Of a stretch of 64,000 nt of DNA, positions 51,913 through 60,436 are shown piece after piece. Each line of letters starts with the position of its first letter. Within the stretch, counting starts at the first letter, position 1. A program made the translations under genes and the position numbers. The notes beneath the pieces were generated by a model, which was given only the letters and a program-made list of their open reading frames with translations, was not told where the DNA came from and ran no database searches. This DNA is from Streptomyces cavernae (GTDB lineage: Bacteria > Actinomycetota > Actinomycetes > Streptomycetales > Streptomycetaceae): assembly GCF_004023625.1 (NCBI RefSeq), contig NZ_RPDJ01000016.1, positions 62,001 through 126,000 of the forward strand, read 5' to 3'.

Positions 51913-53286
51913 ATGACAGATCAGCAGCACGCAGCAGCGGCGCCGGATCCCGGCCCGCTCCCCGGCTCCGGCGCGGAGGCCGGGCCGCGGGACGCCGTGC
52001 CCCCCGCGGGAGAGGAACCGCGCGCGCCCGAGCTCCCGCACAAGTTCCGTCGCGACCGACGGCACAAAGTGCTGGGAGGCGTGTGTGCGGGGCTCGGGCG
52101 GCAGTGCGACATGGACCCGGTGATCTTCCGGATCGGGCTCGCGGTGCTCGCCGCGACCGGCGGGATAGGGCTGATCTTCTACGGTTTCGCATGGCTGTTC
52201 GTCCCATACGACGACGAGGAGGAGAACGAGGTACGCAGGCTCCTCACCGGCCGCGTCGACGGCCCGGCGCTGACGGCCGTGCTCTTCGCGCTCGTCGGCT
52301 GCGGGGTGTTCCTGTCGATGCTGAGCAATTTCAGCGTGCTCACCTTCGCCGTGATACTCGGCCTGCTGCTGGCGGGCGCCGGGTACTGGTCGCAACGGCG
52401 CGGCACGGCCGACCCCGACCCGCTCGCGGCCCAGGCCGCGGCTGACGCCCCGCCGGAGGCGCAGGCACCGCCGGTCCCGGCCGCCTTCCCGTCCTGGTGG
52501 CGCGACCCCATCGTCAAGGACGGCACGCACGTGGGTGGCACCGGCTATCTCTGGGGCCCGAAGGAGGCTCGGGACGTCGCGGCGGCCACCAATATCGCGC
52601 GCGGCAACTACCGTCAGGAGACTCCCACCCGGCACTGGGAGTCCAAGCCGCGCGGTCCTCGCTGGATAGGTGGCTGGGTGTTCCTCGTCGCGCTGCTCGC
52701 GGGCGCGATCGGCATAGGCGCGACCTGGGACGACCACGCGCTCGGCACCAGCCTCCAGACCGGGTTCGCGAGCGCGCTCCTGGTGTTCGGCCTGGGCATA
52801 GCGGTGAGCGCGTTCCTGGGGCGTACGGGAGCGGGTTCGATCATCCTCTCCGTGCTCACGGCGGCGCTGCTGGCGGCCTCGGCGGCGCTGCCGAAGGACA
52901 TCAGCACGCAATGGGACCGCACCACGTGGCGGCCGGCGGCGGTGGCGGACATACGGCCGAAGTACCACCTGGGCACGGGCGTCGGCACGCTGGACCTGAG
53001 CAAGGTCACGGTGGCCGAGGGCAAGACGGTGACGATTCGCGCCGAGGTTGGCGTGGGCCGGCTGGAGGTGGTCGTACCGAAGGGTGTGAGCGCGGAAGTC
53101 GACATCGAGGTGGGCATCGGCGACATCCAGCTGCCGGGCGACGACGAACGGGACGTGGACGTGCAACCGGGCAAGCACAAGGAGATCACGCTCGCCTCCT
53201 CGACCGGGGCCAAGAGCGGTGGCACGCTGAACCTCAGTCTGGAAGTGGGCCTGGGACAGGCGGAGGTGAGCCGTGCTGCGGCATGA
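51913..53286 (+). CDS. PspC-domain membrane protein with LiaF-like C-terminal domain
   Basis: 457 residues. Pro/Ala-rich leader, PspC domain (FRRDRRHKVLGGVCAGLGRQ ... GFAWLFVPYDDEEENE, about 45-105), two further helices, a linker, three helices (about 250-330) and a beta-rich C-terminus (VGTLDLSKVTVAEGKTVTIR, VGIGDIQLPGDDERDVDV) resembling the toastrack/LiaF-type domain. In Lia systems such proteins hold the sensor kinase inactive until envelope stress. It is divergent from the PspC kinase-regulator pair and overlaps the next small gene by 14 bp. Confidence 0.88.
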   Translation: MTDQQHAAAAPDPGPLPGSGAEAGPRDAVPPAGEEPRAPELPHKFRRDRRHKVLGGVCAGLGRQCDMDPVIFRIGLAVLAATGGIGLIFYGFAWLFVPYDDEEENEVRRLLTGRVDGPALTAVLFALVGCGVFLSMLSNFSVLTFAVILGLLLAGAGYWSQRRGTADPDPLAAQAAADAPPEAQAPPVPAAFPSWWRDPIVKDGTHVGGTGYLWGPKEARDVAAATNIARGNYRQETPTRHWESKPRGPRWIGGWVFLVALLAGAIGIGATWDDHALGTSLQTGFASALLVFGLGIAVSAFLGRTGAGSIILSVLTAALLAASAALPKDISTQWDRTTWRPAAVADIRPKYHLGTGVGTLDLSKVTVAEGKTVTIRAEVGVGRLEVVVPKGVSAEVDIEVGIGDIQLPGDDERDVDVQPGKHKEITLASSTGAKSGGTLNLSLEVGLGQAEVSRAAA

Positions 53287-53503
53287 GTTCCAGCCCGGAA
53301 GACTGATAGCGGGCGTGTTCCTGACAATAGCGGGCATAGCGTACGTCGGTGACGCGGGCGGCGCTTGGGAGACACAGTGGTTCGCGGTGATACCGCTGGT
53401 CACGGCAGGCCTGTTCCTGGCGGGCGCGGTCGGCACGGTCGCTCACGCGATACGCGGACGACGCACGCAGATACGCGAGCGCCAGGTCCGTGCGGACACC
53501 TGA
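53273..53503 (+). CDS. Small two-helix membrane protein
   Basis: 76 residues, GTG start at 53273 inside the end of the PspC gene with GGAGG 6 bases upstream. Two hydrophobic helices (LIAGVFLTIAGIAYVGDAGG and WFAVIPLVTAGLFLAGAVGTVAHAI) are followed by a basic cytoplasmic tail. It is translationally coupled to the PspC/LiaF-like protein and is probably an accessory of that envelope-stress module. Confidence 0.82.
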   Translation: MLRHEFQPGRLIAGVFLTIAGIAYVGDAGGAWETQWFAVIPLVTAGLFLAGAVGTVAHAIRGRRTQIRERQVRADT

Positions 53504-54195
53504 CCCCGCGGGTCCCCTTGCACCCCACAGCCCGGCCCTCTTGCCCCACTGAGGGCCTCGCGGGAGACGGAAGGACCCTCCGGTCAGCTCGCAGCACGCA
53601 CCAGGGGAGGCCCCACAGCGCCGCCCAGCCGGAGCAGACAGGCAGCCAGACAGACAGGGCACGCCGAGGCGGGAGCGGAAGGACCCTCCGGTCAGCCCGC
53701 AGCACGCGCCAGGGGAGGCCCCATGCCGGCGCCAGGGGAGGCAGCGACAGCGGACCGGGAACCCTCATGGCCGGCCGGGCAGAGAGCCACGGAGCGAATC
53801 ACAGAGGGAGACCGTCACCCCCAGGACGGAGCGGCCCTCGCCCAGCCGGGCCGGCCGCCACGCCGCGCACGACACCACAGGAACACCGGCACGCCAGGCC
53901 GAAGGCGCCAGGGAGCCAGCACGCCAGGACCCGACGGGAGCCGCCCAGCCGGAGCAGACAGGCAAGCAGGCGGGGGACGCCGAGCCGAGGCGGGAGACCC
54001 GACACCCCGGGCGGGGATGGCGACCGGCAGGCCAGGACAGGAAGGACGCCGCCACGCCTTGACGACGCCACGCCCGCCGGAAGAGCACCCCGGCCATTCC
54101 GCGACGAGGCTGGAGGAACACCGGCACGAAAGTGGGAGGTCACCTGCGCGTCGGGGCGGGAAGGGCGTCGGCCGGGCGGAGCGGGCAGGCGCCGT
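53504..54195. other. Gap with dispersed direct repeats
   Basis: No convincing gene. A block of about 46 bp (GGAAGGACCCTCCGGTCAGC then GCAGCACG and CAGGGGAGGCCCCA) occurs at about 53570 and 53680. A second block (CGCCCAGCCGGAGCAGACAG) occurs near 53622 and 53941. Confidence 0.6.
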
Positions 54196-54375
54196 CAGGC
54201 CGGGCGGGGCGGGCAGGCACCCTCAGGCCGGGCGGAGCGGGCAGGCACCCTCAGGCCGGGCGGAGCGGGCAGGCACCCTCAGGCCGGGCGGAGCGGGCAG
54301 GCACCCTCAGGCCGGGCGGAGCGGGCAGGCACCCTCAGGCCGGGCGGAGCGGGCAGGCGCCGTCAGGCCGGGCGG
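54196..54375. repeat. 28-bp tandem repeat abutting the doxX stop
   Basis: CAGGCCGGGCGGAGCGGGCA plus GGCACCCT repeats with an exact 28-bp period from 54196 (copies at 54196, 54224, 54252, 54280, 54308, 54336, 54364), four bases from the DoxX stop codon. Confidence 0.95.
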
Positions 54376-54378
54376 GCG

Positions 54379-54906
54379 TCAATAGCCGGCTCGCCGTTGG
54401 CTGCGGCGTCCGCGGATGGCGGCATCCAGGGAGAGGACCGAGGCACCGGCCAGGACCAGGGGGAGCCAGGCCATCAGGTAGACCAGGTCGTTGCCGTAGT
54501 AGTACGGGTCGGAGGCCCAGCTGACGGTCAGCCAGAGGCTGAGTGAGATGAGGGCGCCACCGAGGGCCGCGAGGCGGGCCATCAGACCGATCAGGGTGCC
54601 GATGCCCACGGCGAGTTCGCCGAGGGCGATGGCATAGCCGAAGCCGATGGGGTTCTTCAGGGCCATGTCGACCAGGGCGGGGATGGCTGAGCTGTCGCGT
54701 ACGCCGCGCATCATGTCGCCGATGGAACCTGAGCCGGAGTCGGACATGAAGGCGCTGTCGGTGAGTTTGTCCAGGCCGGCGTAGATGAAGGTGACCCCGA
54801 GGAAGACGCGTAGCGGGAGGAGGGCGTAACGGGTGGCGGTGTCCCGCCAGTCCCGGCCACCGTCGACATAGGGAGTGTGTGTGTCCGTACGAATGCCGTG
54901 CGCCAT
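54379..54906 (-). CDS. DoxX-family membrane protein
   Basis: 175 residues from ATG 54906 (MAHGIRTDTH). LLPLRVFLGVTFIYAGLDKL is the typical first helix of DoxX proteins. Three more helices follow (GFGYAIALGELAVGIGTLIGL, RLAALGGALISLSLWLTVSW and YLMAWLPLVLAGASVLSLDAA). DoxX proteins are membrane components linked to respiratory or thiol-redox complexes; the specific role is unknown. It appears monocistronic. Confidence 0.88.
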   Translation of the reverse strand: MAHGIRTDTHTPYVDGGRDWRDTATRYALLPLRVFLGVTFIYAGLDKLTDSAFMSDSGSGSIGDMMRGVRDSSAIPALVDMALKNPIGFGYAIALGELAVGIGTLIGLMARLAALGGALISLSLWLTVSWASDPYYYGNDLVYLMAWLPLVLAGASVLSLDAAIRGRRSQRRAGY

Positions 54907-55355
54907 GGCTGCCGCCGCCTCTCGCCCGCCGTATCGTTCGCCCCTCAACAGGACCATACGTACGACAAGCCCGAATCGCTCAATGTTGACGCAACCTTTT
55001 TCGAGGAGAAAGCTGAGAAATCCTCACTTTCCGGCCTACCTGGGGCTCCGTCCCCGTAACACCGGGCTCCGCATTGCCCCGTAACGGCAACCGCCGCTCC
55101 GGCACTGCAATCGCTGCTTCCTCGGGGCGAGCGCTACTCCGTCTCAGCAACCGCTACTCCCTCAGGGCGAGCGCCAATCGGTCACAGCAACCGCTAGCAG
55201 CCGCTATTCCCTCAGGGCGAGCGCCATCAGGTCACAGCATCTTGCTCCGTCGCAGCATCTTGCTCCGTCACGGCGTCGCTGCTCGCGCACGACAAGCACC
55301 ACTCGCTCGCGACAAGCACCACTCGCTCGCGGTAAACGCTAATTACTCGCGGCAG
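54907..55355. repeat. Gap filled with short direct repeats
   Basis: 449 bp, noncoding. Repeats include a 39-bp block at 55151 and 55201 (CCGCTACTCCCTCAGGGCGA then GCGCCA...GGTCACAGCA), GCATCTTGCTCCGTC twice (near 55237 and 55255) and CGACAAGCACCACTCGCTCG twice (55290 and 55310). The doxX promoter should lie at its left end. Confidence 0.75.
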
Positions 55356-56693
55356 TCACTCGGTCACATCGATGACGCAGCGGTTCGTCTCGGCCCCGGC
55401 CGCCGTCACCACCTGGACCACCACACTCCCCGGCTCGACCTCCGCCGGCACCGGTACCACCAGCATCGAGTCCGTGGGATTGCTGAAACCGCCGGTCACC
55501 GGCACCAGCGGCACGTGTACGTGCACCGAACCGATGCGCACCATCATCCGGGACAGCCGGTCCGCGGTATTCGCCCCCGGCGGCACGAAACCGGCGCCGC
55601 GGATCTCGATGTCGTCGCCGGTGCGGATCGGAGCGTCGAGGTCGCCCGCCTCGCGGGCGCGCACCACGGAGAGGATCACCGGGCGGCCACCCTCCGCGTA
55701 CTTCCCGGCGAGATACGTCCCGGCCGAGACCAGCACCAGAAGGGCGAGCCCCCACGGCAGGTCGGGGAGCTGATCCGGCCGCCGGGCCAGCCGCACCGCG
55801 GCGAAGACCAGTGCGACGGCCCCCACCAGCACGTACTGGGTGTCGGCGAAGCTGCCGCGGCCGGAGTCGTCGGTCAGCAGGTCGGCGGCCCGCGGCCGGT
55901 GGGCGCGGACCTTCTGCAGCCGCTGCGCCAGCACACGCAGTCCCACTACGCGTCGGACCAGCACGGCGATCCCGCACACCACGGCGAGCACGGTCACCAC
56001 CCCGGCTCCCCGAGCGAGGTCGAGTCCGGCGATCAACCGGTCGCGCTCGTCCGGTCCGGAGGCCGCGGCGAGCCGGCCCGCCAGTACCAGTACGGCGTAG
56101 ACGACGAAGAGCACCCAGGAGGCGGCCACGACGCGCGAGGTGGAGAGCCGGTTGTCCTCACCGATCACCGGCGCGAGGGCCCCACCCCTCGCCCGGTGCA
56201 GATACCCCGCGCCGGTCAGTCCGCCGCCCACCACGAGCGCGGCGAGCAGTCCCGCGGTGCGCGCGGAGGTCCACCCGGTTCCCACGGCGGTCAGTGCCTG
56301 CACCAGCAGCAGGGCGACGAATCCACCCGCCACCACGATCGCGGTGCGCCACCACAGCCGGGCCAGCCAGAGCTCGCCCTCGGCCCGGCCGCGCTCGGCG
56401 ACGAACTCCGCGGACTGGGTCAGTTCATCCGAGACCCACTGCCGGGAGGCCGCCGCCGAGTGGGCGAGGGCGGCCGGCAGTCCGTGCCCGGACGCCAGTT
56501 CGTCACGCTTCGCAAGGAATTCGGCGACCGCACGCCGATGGCCCTCACGCGCCCCGTGCGGGCAGTCCCCGCAGGCGCACCCGCCCCCGTGCGCGCCCTG
56601 TCGCACCTCCTGCACCGCCACGCCCGCTACCCGCCCTTCCCGCACCACCGGACCACCCCGCACCCGCGGCCGCGCCCGTGCCCGCGTCCGCAT
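55356..56693 (-). CDS. Multi-pass membrane protein with C-terminal beta domain
   Basis: About 445 residues. N-terminus with Cys-rich GGGCACGDCPHGAREGHRRA (possible metal site), a helical region, then six or more membrane helices (RTAIVVAGGFVALLLVQAL, TAGLLAALVVGGGLTGAGYL, VVAASWVLFVVYAVLVLAGR, GVVTVLAVVCGIAVLV, YVLVGAVALVFAAV, WGLALLVLVSAGTYLAG) and a C-terminal soluble beta-rich domain of about 125 residues (GDDIEIRGAGFVPPG ... SVVVQVVTAAGAETNRCVIDV) like an IPT/TIG fold. I do not recognise a named family. The start is uncertain; ATG 56693 is used, but GTGs just before the Cys-rich region are possible. Confidence 0.72.
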   Translation of the reverse strand: MRTRARARPRVRGGPVVREGRVAGVAVQEVRQGAHGGGCACGDCPHGAREGHRRAVAEFLAKRDELASGHGLPAALAHSAAASRQWVSDELTQSAEFVAERGRAEGELWLARLWWRTAIVVAGGFVALLLVQALTAVGTGWTSARTAGLLAALVVGGGLTGAGYLHRARGGALAPVIGEDNRLSTSRVVAASWVLFVVYAVLVLAGRLAAASGPDERDRLIAGLDLARGAGVVTVLAVVCGIAVLVRRVVGLRVLAQRLQKVRAHRPRAADLLTDDSGRGSFADTQYVLVGAVALVFAAVRLARRPDQLPDLPWGLALLVLVSAGTYLAGKYAEGGRPVILSVVRAREAGDLDAPIRTGDDIEIRGAGFVPPGANTADRLSRMMVRIGSVHVHVPLVPVTGGFSNPTDSMLVVPVPAEVEPGSVVVQVVTAAGAETNRCVIDVTE

Positions 56694-56985
56694 CGGGCAT
56701 CCGCATCCGCATCCGCACACAACACCCGCAGGCCCCGTAGCTCCCGTACCGGGCACCCCCGACGGGTTTCCGGTCCGATCCCGGCACCCCCCGGCCCCGG
56801 GCGCCACCCACCGGACCCACGTACGCCCACACCCCACGCCACCCGCGCCGCGGCCGCACGACCGCCCGCCGCGCCACGGGGTGACAGCGCATTGTGCCGT
56901 ACGCCACCTCGTCCCCGCCCGGCAGGTCCGGTCAAGCCGGGTGAAGTCGGCACCTCCCTGTTGACCCGGCTGCGAGAATTCCCGT

Positions 56986-57912
56986 ATGGCCGAGATCATC
57001 CAGCGTGACGGGACCTGGGCCTTCGATGGCAGCACCCTCCGGATCACCCCCGGACTCCACCGTTCCGTGCCGCTGTTCAGACAGACGTACGGAGAGGTGG
57101 CCGTGCCGCTCGAAGCCGTGGCGGGCGTGGTCTACGAACCTGAGCGCAAGCGGGGCAGGCTGCGCCTGCGGCTGCGCGAGGGCGCGGACCCGCTGCTCCA
57201 GGCGACCGGCGGCAGGCTGCCGGAGCCCGCGGACCCGTACCGACTGACCGTGGATCTCGACCGTTCGGGGGTCGCCGAGTACGTCGCGGAGGAGATCCGC
57301 CACGCGCTGCTGCTGGAGCAGATCCCGAAGGAGCCCACGAAGGCCTACCTGCTGGCGGGACCCCCGGTGCCGGTGTCCGTGCGCTCCAGCGACGGGACGG
57401 TGAGCTACGACGGCACCCAGGTGCGCATCGACTGGAGCGACACCTCCGACAAGGTCAAGCGCGCCACCGGTCCGCGCATCATCCGTATGCCCGATCTGGT
57501 CCAGGTCGAGTGGCTGCCCAACTCCGGTTACGAGGACGGCTTCCTGCGGTTCGTCACCCGCGAGACCGTGTTCTCCAAGCTGCCGCCGGAGAAGGACCCG
57601 TACGCGCTCGATCTGTGGGGCAACGCCCGCCGCGATCTGCTGACCGCATTGGTCGCCACCGCGGTCACCGCGCGGCTGCCCCATCCGTCCACCCATTCCG
57701 GGGACCACCTGGACGGTGCGGACCGGCCGAGCTCCGCCGCCCGGCCGAGCCTTGCCGCCCGGCCGGACCTGACGCCCGCCCTGTCGCTGCGGAGCGACCA
57801 CCATGACGTGCTGCTGCGCAGACTGCGGGAGTTGGGCGAGTTGCACCGCGACGGAGTCCTCACGGACGAGGAGTTCGCGGCGACCAAGGCAGCCGTGCTC
57901 CGCGGCTTCTGA
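56986..57912 (+). CDS. DUF4429 protein with C-terminal SHOCT domain
   Basis: 308 residues. Two tandem DUF4429 modules are visible (IIQRDGTWAFDGSTLRITPG and SVRSSDGTVSYDGTQVRIDW), both PH-like beta folds. They are followed by an Ala/Ser/Pro linker and a SHOCT domain (LLRRLRELGELHRDGVLTDEEFAATKAAVL). No membrane segment. Function unknown; SHOCT domains are short helical hairpins often associated with membrane processes. Divergent from the neighbouring membrane-protein gene. Confidence 0.9.
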   Translation: MAEIIQRDGTWAFDGSTLRITPGLHRSVPLFRQTYGEVAVPLEAVAGVVYEPERKRGRLRLRLREGADPLLQATGGRLPEPADPYRLTVDLDRSGVAEYVAEEIRHALLLEQIPKEPTKAYLLAGPPVPVSVRSSDGTVSYDGTQVRIDWSDTSDKVKRATGPRIIRMPDLVQVEWLPNSGYEDGFLRFVTRETVFSKLPPEKDPYALDLWGNARRDLLTALVATAVTARLPHPSTHSGDHLDGADRPSSAARPSLAARPDLTPALSLRSDHHDVLLRRLRELGELHRDGVLTDEEFAATKAAVLRGF

Positions 57913-57972
57913 GGCTCCGGTTGCTCGCTGCACGCTCGATCGGGCGAGGCACGCGCTCGCCCGCGAGAGTCC

Positions 57973-58117
57973 TGCCCGACCCGACGAACAACGTGCCTGA
58001 CCCAGCGAGAGTCTGCCCGACCCGACGAACAGCGTGCCTGACCCGGCGAGGTGTGTGCCCGACCCGACGAACAACGTGCCTGACCCGGCGAGGTGTGTGC
58101 CCGACCCGGCCAGTTGC
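57973..58117. repeat. 40-43-bp tandem repeat between convergent genes
   Basis: TGCCCGACCCGACGAACAAC then GTGCCTGACCCGGCGAG-like units begin at 57973, 58013, 58056 and 58099 (last partial). Noncoding; ends at the stop of the aldolase gene. Confidence 0.88.
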
Positions 58118-58121
58118 GTGC

Positions 58122-58916
58122 TCAGCTCAGCAGGTCCGGTTCGCTCCGGCTGATGTCCTGCCACAGCGGCTGGTAGTTGATCCAGGCCACCAGGTCGCCG
58201 CCGAGCTGCTCACGGGTCGCGACGGCGAGACGGTGGTCGATCAGCACGGGCCGGCCGGCGGCCCGAGCGGTGAGCTGCACCTGGCAGGACCGCTCCATCG
58301 ACAGGAACCACCAGGCCGCCGCGTCCACCGAGTCGCCGACCGTGAGCAGCCCGTGGTTGCGCAGCACCAGCGCCTTGCGCGACCCGAGCGCCGCCGCGAT
58401 GCGACGGCCTTCGGCGGCGTCCACGGAGACGCCCGTGTAGGCGTCGTAGAGGGCCTGGTCCTCGTAGAAGGCGCAGGACTCCTGGCTGATGGGGTCGAGC
58501 AGTTCGCCGAGGGCGGCCATGGCCCGGCCGTGCACCGAGTGGCAGTGGGCGACGGCGACCACGTCCGGGCGGGCGGCGTGGACCTGGGCGTGCACGGTGA
58601 ACGCGGCCTGGTTCACGTGATAGCGACCGTCGATCACCTGCCCCTCCTCATTGGCGAGGACCAGATCGCTCACGGTGACGTGCTTGAACGGCATCCCGAA
58701 CGGGTTGACCCAGAAGCAGTCGGTGAACTCCGGGTCGCGCGCCGTGATGTGGCCTGAGACCCCGTCCTCGAAGCCGTACCGTCCGAAGATCCGCAGCGCC
58801 CCGGCCAGCCGCTCCTTGCGATGGCGCCGCTCGTCCTCGAGCGAGTCGTGCATGGGGGGCATCGCGAACTTCAGTTGGTCGGTGGGTCGGGGCAGGGGCG
58901 GCGTGGGCCCGTGCAT
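58122..58916 (-). CDS. Class II aldolase/adducin family protein
   Basis: 264 residues from ATG 58916 (MHGPTPPLPRP) with GGAGG 4-5 bases upstream. Visible: FGRYGFEDGVSGHITARD, the zinc-ligand His pair in VVAVAHCHSVHGRAMAAL and the late RNHGLLTVGDSVDAAAWWF with the third His. The fold is that of fuculose-phosphate aldolase-like zinc enzymes. Many members act on sugar phosphates or have unknown substrates, and the neighbours give no clue. Confidence 0.88.
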   Translation of the reverse strand: MHGPTPPLPRPTDQLKFAMPPMHDSLEDERRHRKERLAGALRIFGRYGFEDGVSGHITARDPEFTDCFWVNPFGMPFKHVTVSDLVLANEEGQVIDGRYHVNQAAFTVHAQVHAARPDVVAVAHCHSVHGRAMAALGELLDPISQESCAFYEDQALYDAYTGVSVDAAEGRRIAAALGSRKALVLRNHGLLTVGDSVDAAAWWFLSMERSCQVQLTARAAGRPVLIDHRLAVATREQLGGDLVAWINYQPLWQDISRSEPDLLS

Positions 58917-59091
58917 ATGTCCTCCGGAATTGGGACCGCTTCGTACGGAGCGGAAGTTACCCCCGGTCATGAGGAGAAGACAGGGCGGTTCCGTGAAGAG
59001 GGTGCACAACCGTTACGCCGGGTCGCTTGTCTGCCTCGATAGGACCTGGCTTTGTCCGTACATATTGAATGCGCTGTCAATAAGGAGAGGC

Positions 59092-59661
59092 ATGAACCAT
59101 GCGGAGCGACGGATCTCCGGGCTGCTGAGGCAGATCGCCACCGGAGACTCCGCCGTGCTGACCGACCGCGGCAACTCCCCTGCCCGGCTCGCCGCGCTCG
59201 TGTACATCGCCGAGCAATACGGGTTCCGATACGCCCAGACACGCCGGGTCGGCCAGCGGCTCGAGGTCGACGTCCTACGTGACCGGGGAGCCGAGGCACA
59301 GCGCCGCGCCGTTGCGACGCTCGCCGACTTCCCGCAGGCGGGCACCAAGAACGGCCCCGCGCCCGGGATGCGCCGCCGTTCGCTCAAACCGTTGCGGCAC
59401 GCCTCCGAGCCGGTGGCCCTGCTCAGGGCGCGCATCGAGTACGACGCCCAGGCCGGGGACCTCCACTGGCGTCCCAAGGCGGTCTTCATGAGCGCCGTGT
59501 CGCTGGCGCTCACGCTGCTGTTCCTGCCGGTGGGCTGGCTGACGGCGCTGGCGGTGGGGCTGCCGACCTTCGCGATCTTCATGATCGGGCTGTGGGTGGA
59601 GGTTCTGCGCAAGGACCGGATCGCACGACGACTGCGCGCCGCGGGCTTCGACTGGGACTGA
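59092..59661 (+). CDS. Hypothetical membrane protein with soluble N-terminus
   Basis: 189 residues, ATG 59092 with AAGGAG upstream. The N-terminal 125 residues are soluble and basic (AALVYIAEQYGFRYAQTRRV, RRRSLKPLRHASEPVALL). A hairpin of two helices (AVFMSAVSLALTLLFLPVGW and LTALAVGLPTFAIFMIGLWV) and a basic tail complete it. No family recognised. Confidence 0.8.
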   Translation: MNHAERRISGLLRQIATGDSAVLTDRGNSPARLAALVYIAEQYGFRYAQTRRVGQRLEVDVLRDRGAEAQRRAVATLADFPQAGTKNGPAPGMRRRSLKPLRHASEPVALLRARIEYDAQAGDLHWRPKAVFMSAVSLALTLLFLPVGWLTALAVGLPTFAIFMIGLWVEVLRKDRIARRLRAAGFDWD

Positions 59662-59756
59662 CTTCGCCCCGCACAACGCCCGGTCGGCGCGACGCGAACG
59701 GCTGTCGCCGACGAACTCCGACAGTAGATGTCGGGTTTCGTCGTCACACTCTCCGT

Positions 59757-60248
59757 ATGAACAAAACCCGGAACGTGAACTGGGCGGCCTTCGCAGCCGA
59801 GGAGCCGGAGCTCGCCAAGACGGTCGAGGACCGCTTCGCACGATATCGGCACCACATCCTCGCCACCCTCCGCAAGGACGGGTCGCCACGCACCACCGGA
59901 CTGGAAGTGAGTTTCCTGTACGGGGAGTTGTGGCTCGGCATGATGCCGGGCTCGGTCAAGGCTCTGGATCTGCGGCGGGATCCGCGGTTCGCCCTGCAGG
60001 CGAATCCGGGGCCGGGAACGGAGATGGACGGCGGGGATGTACGGATCGGCGGGCGGGCGGTCGAAGTCACGGACGCGGAGACGCTCGCACGGTTCACCGA
60101 GGCGGTGAACCCGCCCGAACCGGAGGCCGTCCATGTCTTCCGCGCCGAACTGACCGAGGTGGTGCGGACGTACGTGGAGGACGAGACCTATCTGGTGCTG
60201 GAGACCTGGCAGCCGGGTGAGCCCGTGCGGAAGGTCAAGCGGACCTGA
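59757..60248 (+). CDS. Pyridoxamine 5'-phosphate oxidase-fold protein
   Basis: 163 residues, ATG at 59757. HHILATLRKDGSPRTTGLEV, LWLGMMPGSVKALDLRRDPR and FALQANPGPG are typical of the split-barrel flavin/F420-binding PPOX family. The family uses FMN, F420 or heme; which applies here cannot be told from sequence. The start follows a weak ribosome site. Confidence 0.85.
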   Translation: MNKTRNVNWAAFAAEEPELAKTVEDRFARYRHHILATLRKDGSPRTTGLEVSFLYGELWLGMMPGSVKALDLRRDPRFALQANPGPGTEMDGGDVRIGGRAVEVTDAETLARFTEAVNPPEPEAVHVFRAELTEVVRTYVEDETYLVLETWQPGEPVRKVKRT

Positions 60249-60319
60249 CGCAAGGCGACACGAGGCGAACGCGAAAGGCGCCGCCCGAGTGGACGGCGCC
60301 TTCACACACCGGACGGGAC

Positions 60320-60436
60320 CACAGCCCGGCAGGGACTACATTCCGGGAGGAACCGCAGCCCCGCACGAACTAGGCCCGGCGGGCACTACACCCCGGCAGG
60401 AACCACAGCCCGGCAGGAACCACAGCCCGGCAGGGA
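60320..60436. repeat. Degenerate CACAGCCCGGCAGGAAC repeats downstream of guaA
   Basis: Six to seven imperfect 17-18 bp units end at the guaA stop codon. No gene overlaps them. Confidence 0.75.

Noticed and set aside
53365..54546. 393-codon plus-strand frame across the repeat region
   Set aside because: It starts inside the small membrane-protein gene and translates 28-bp repeats in shifting phase, then runs antisense to DoxX.
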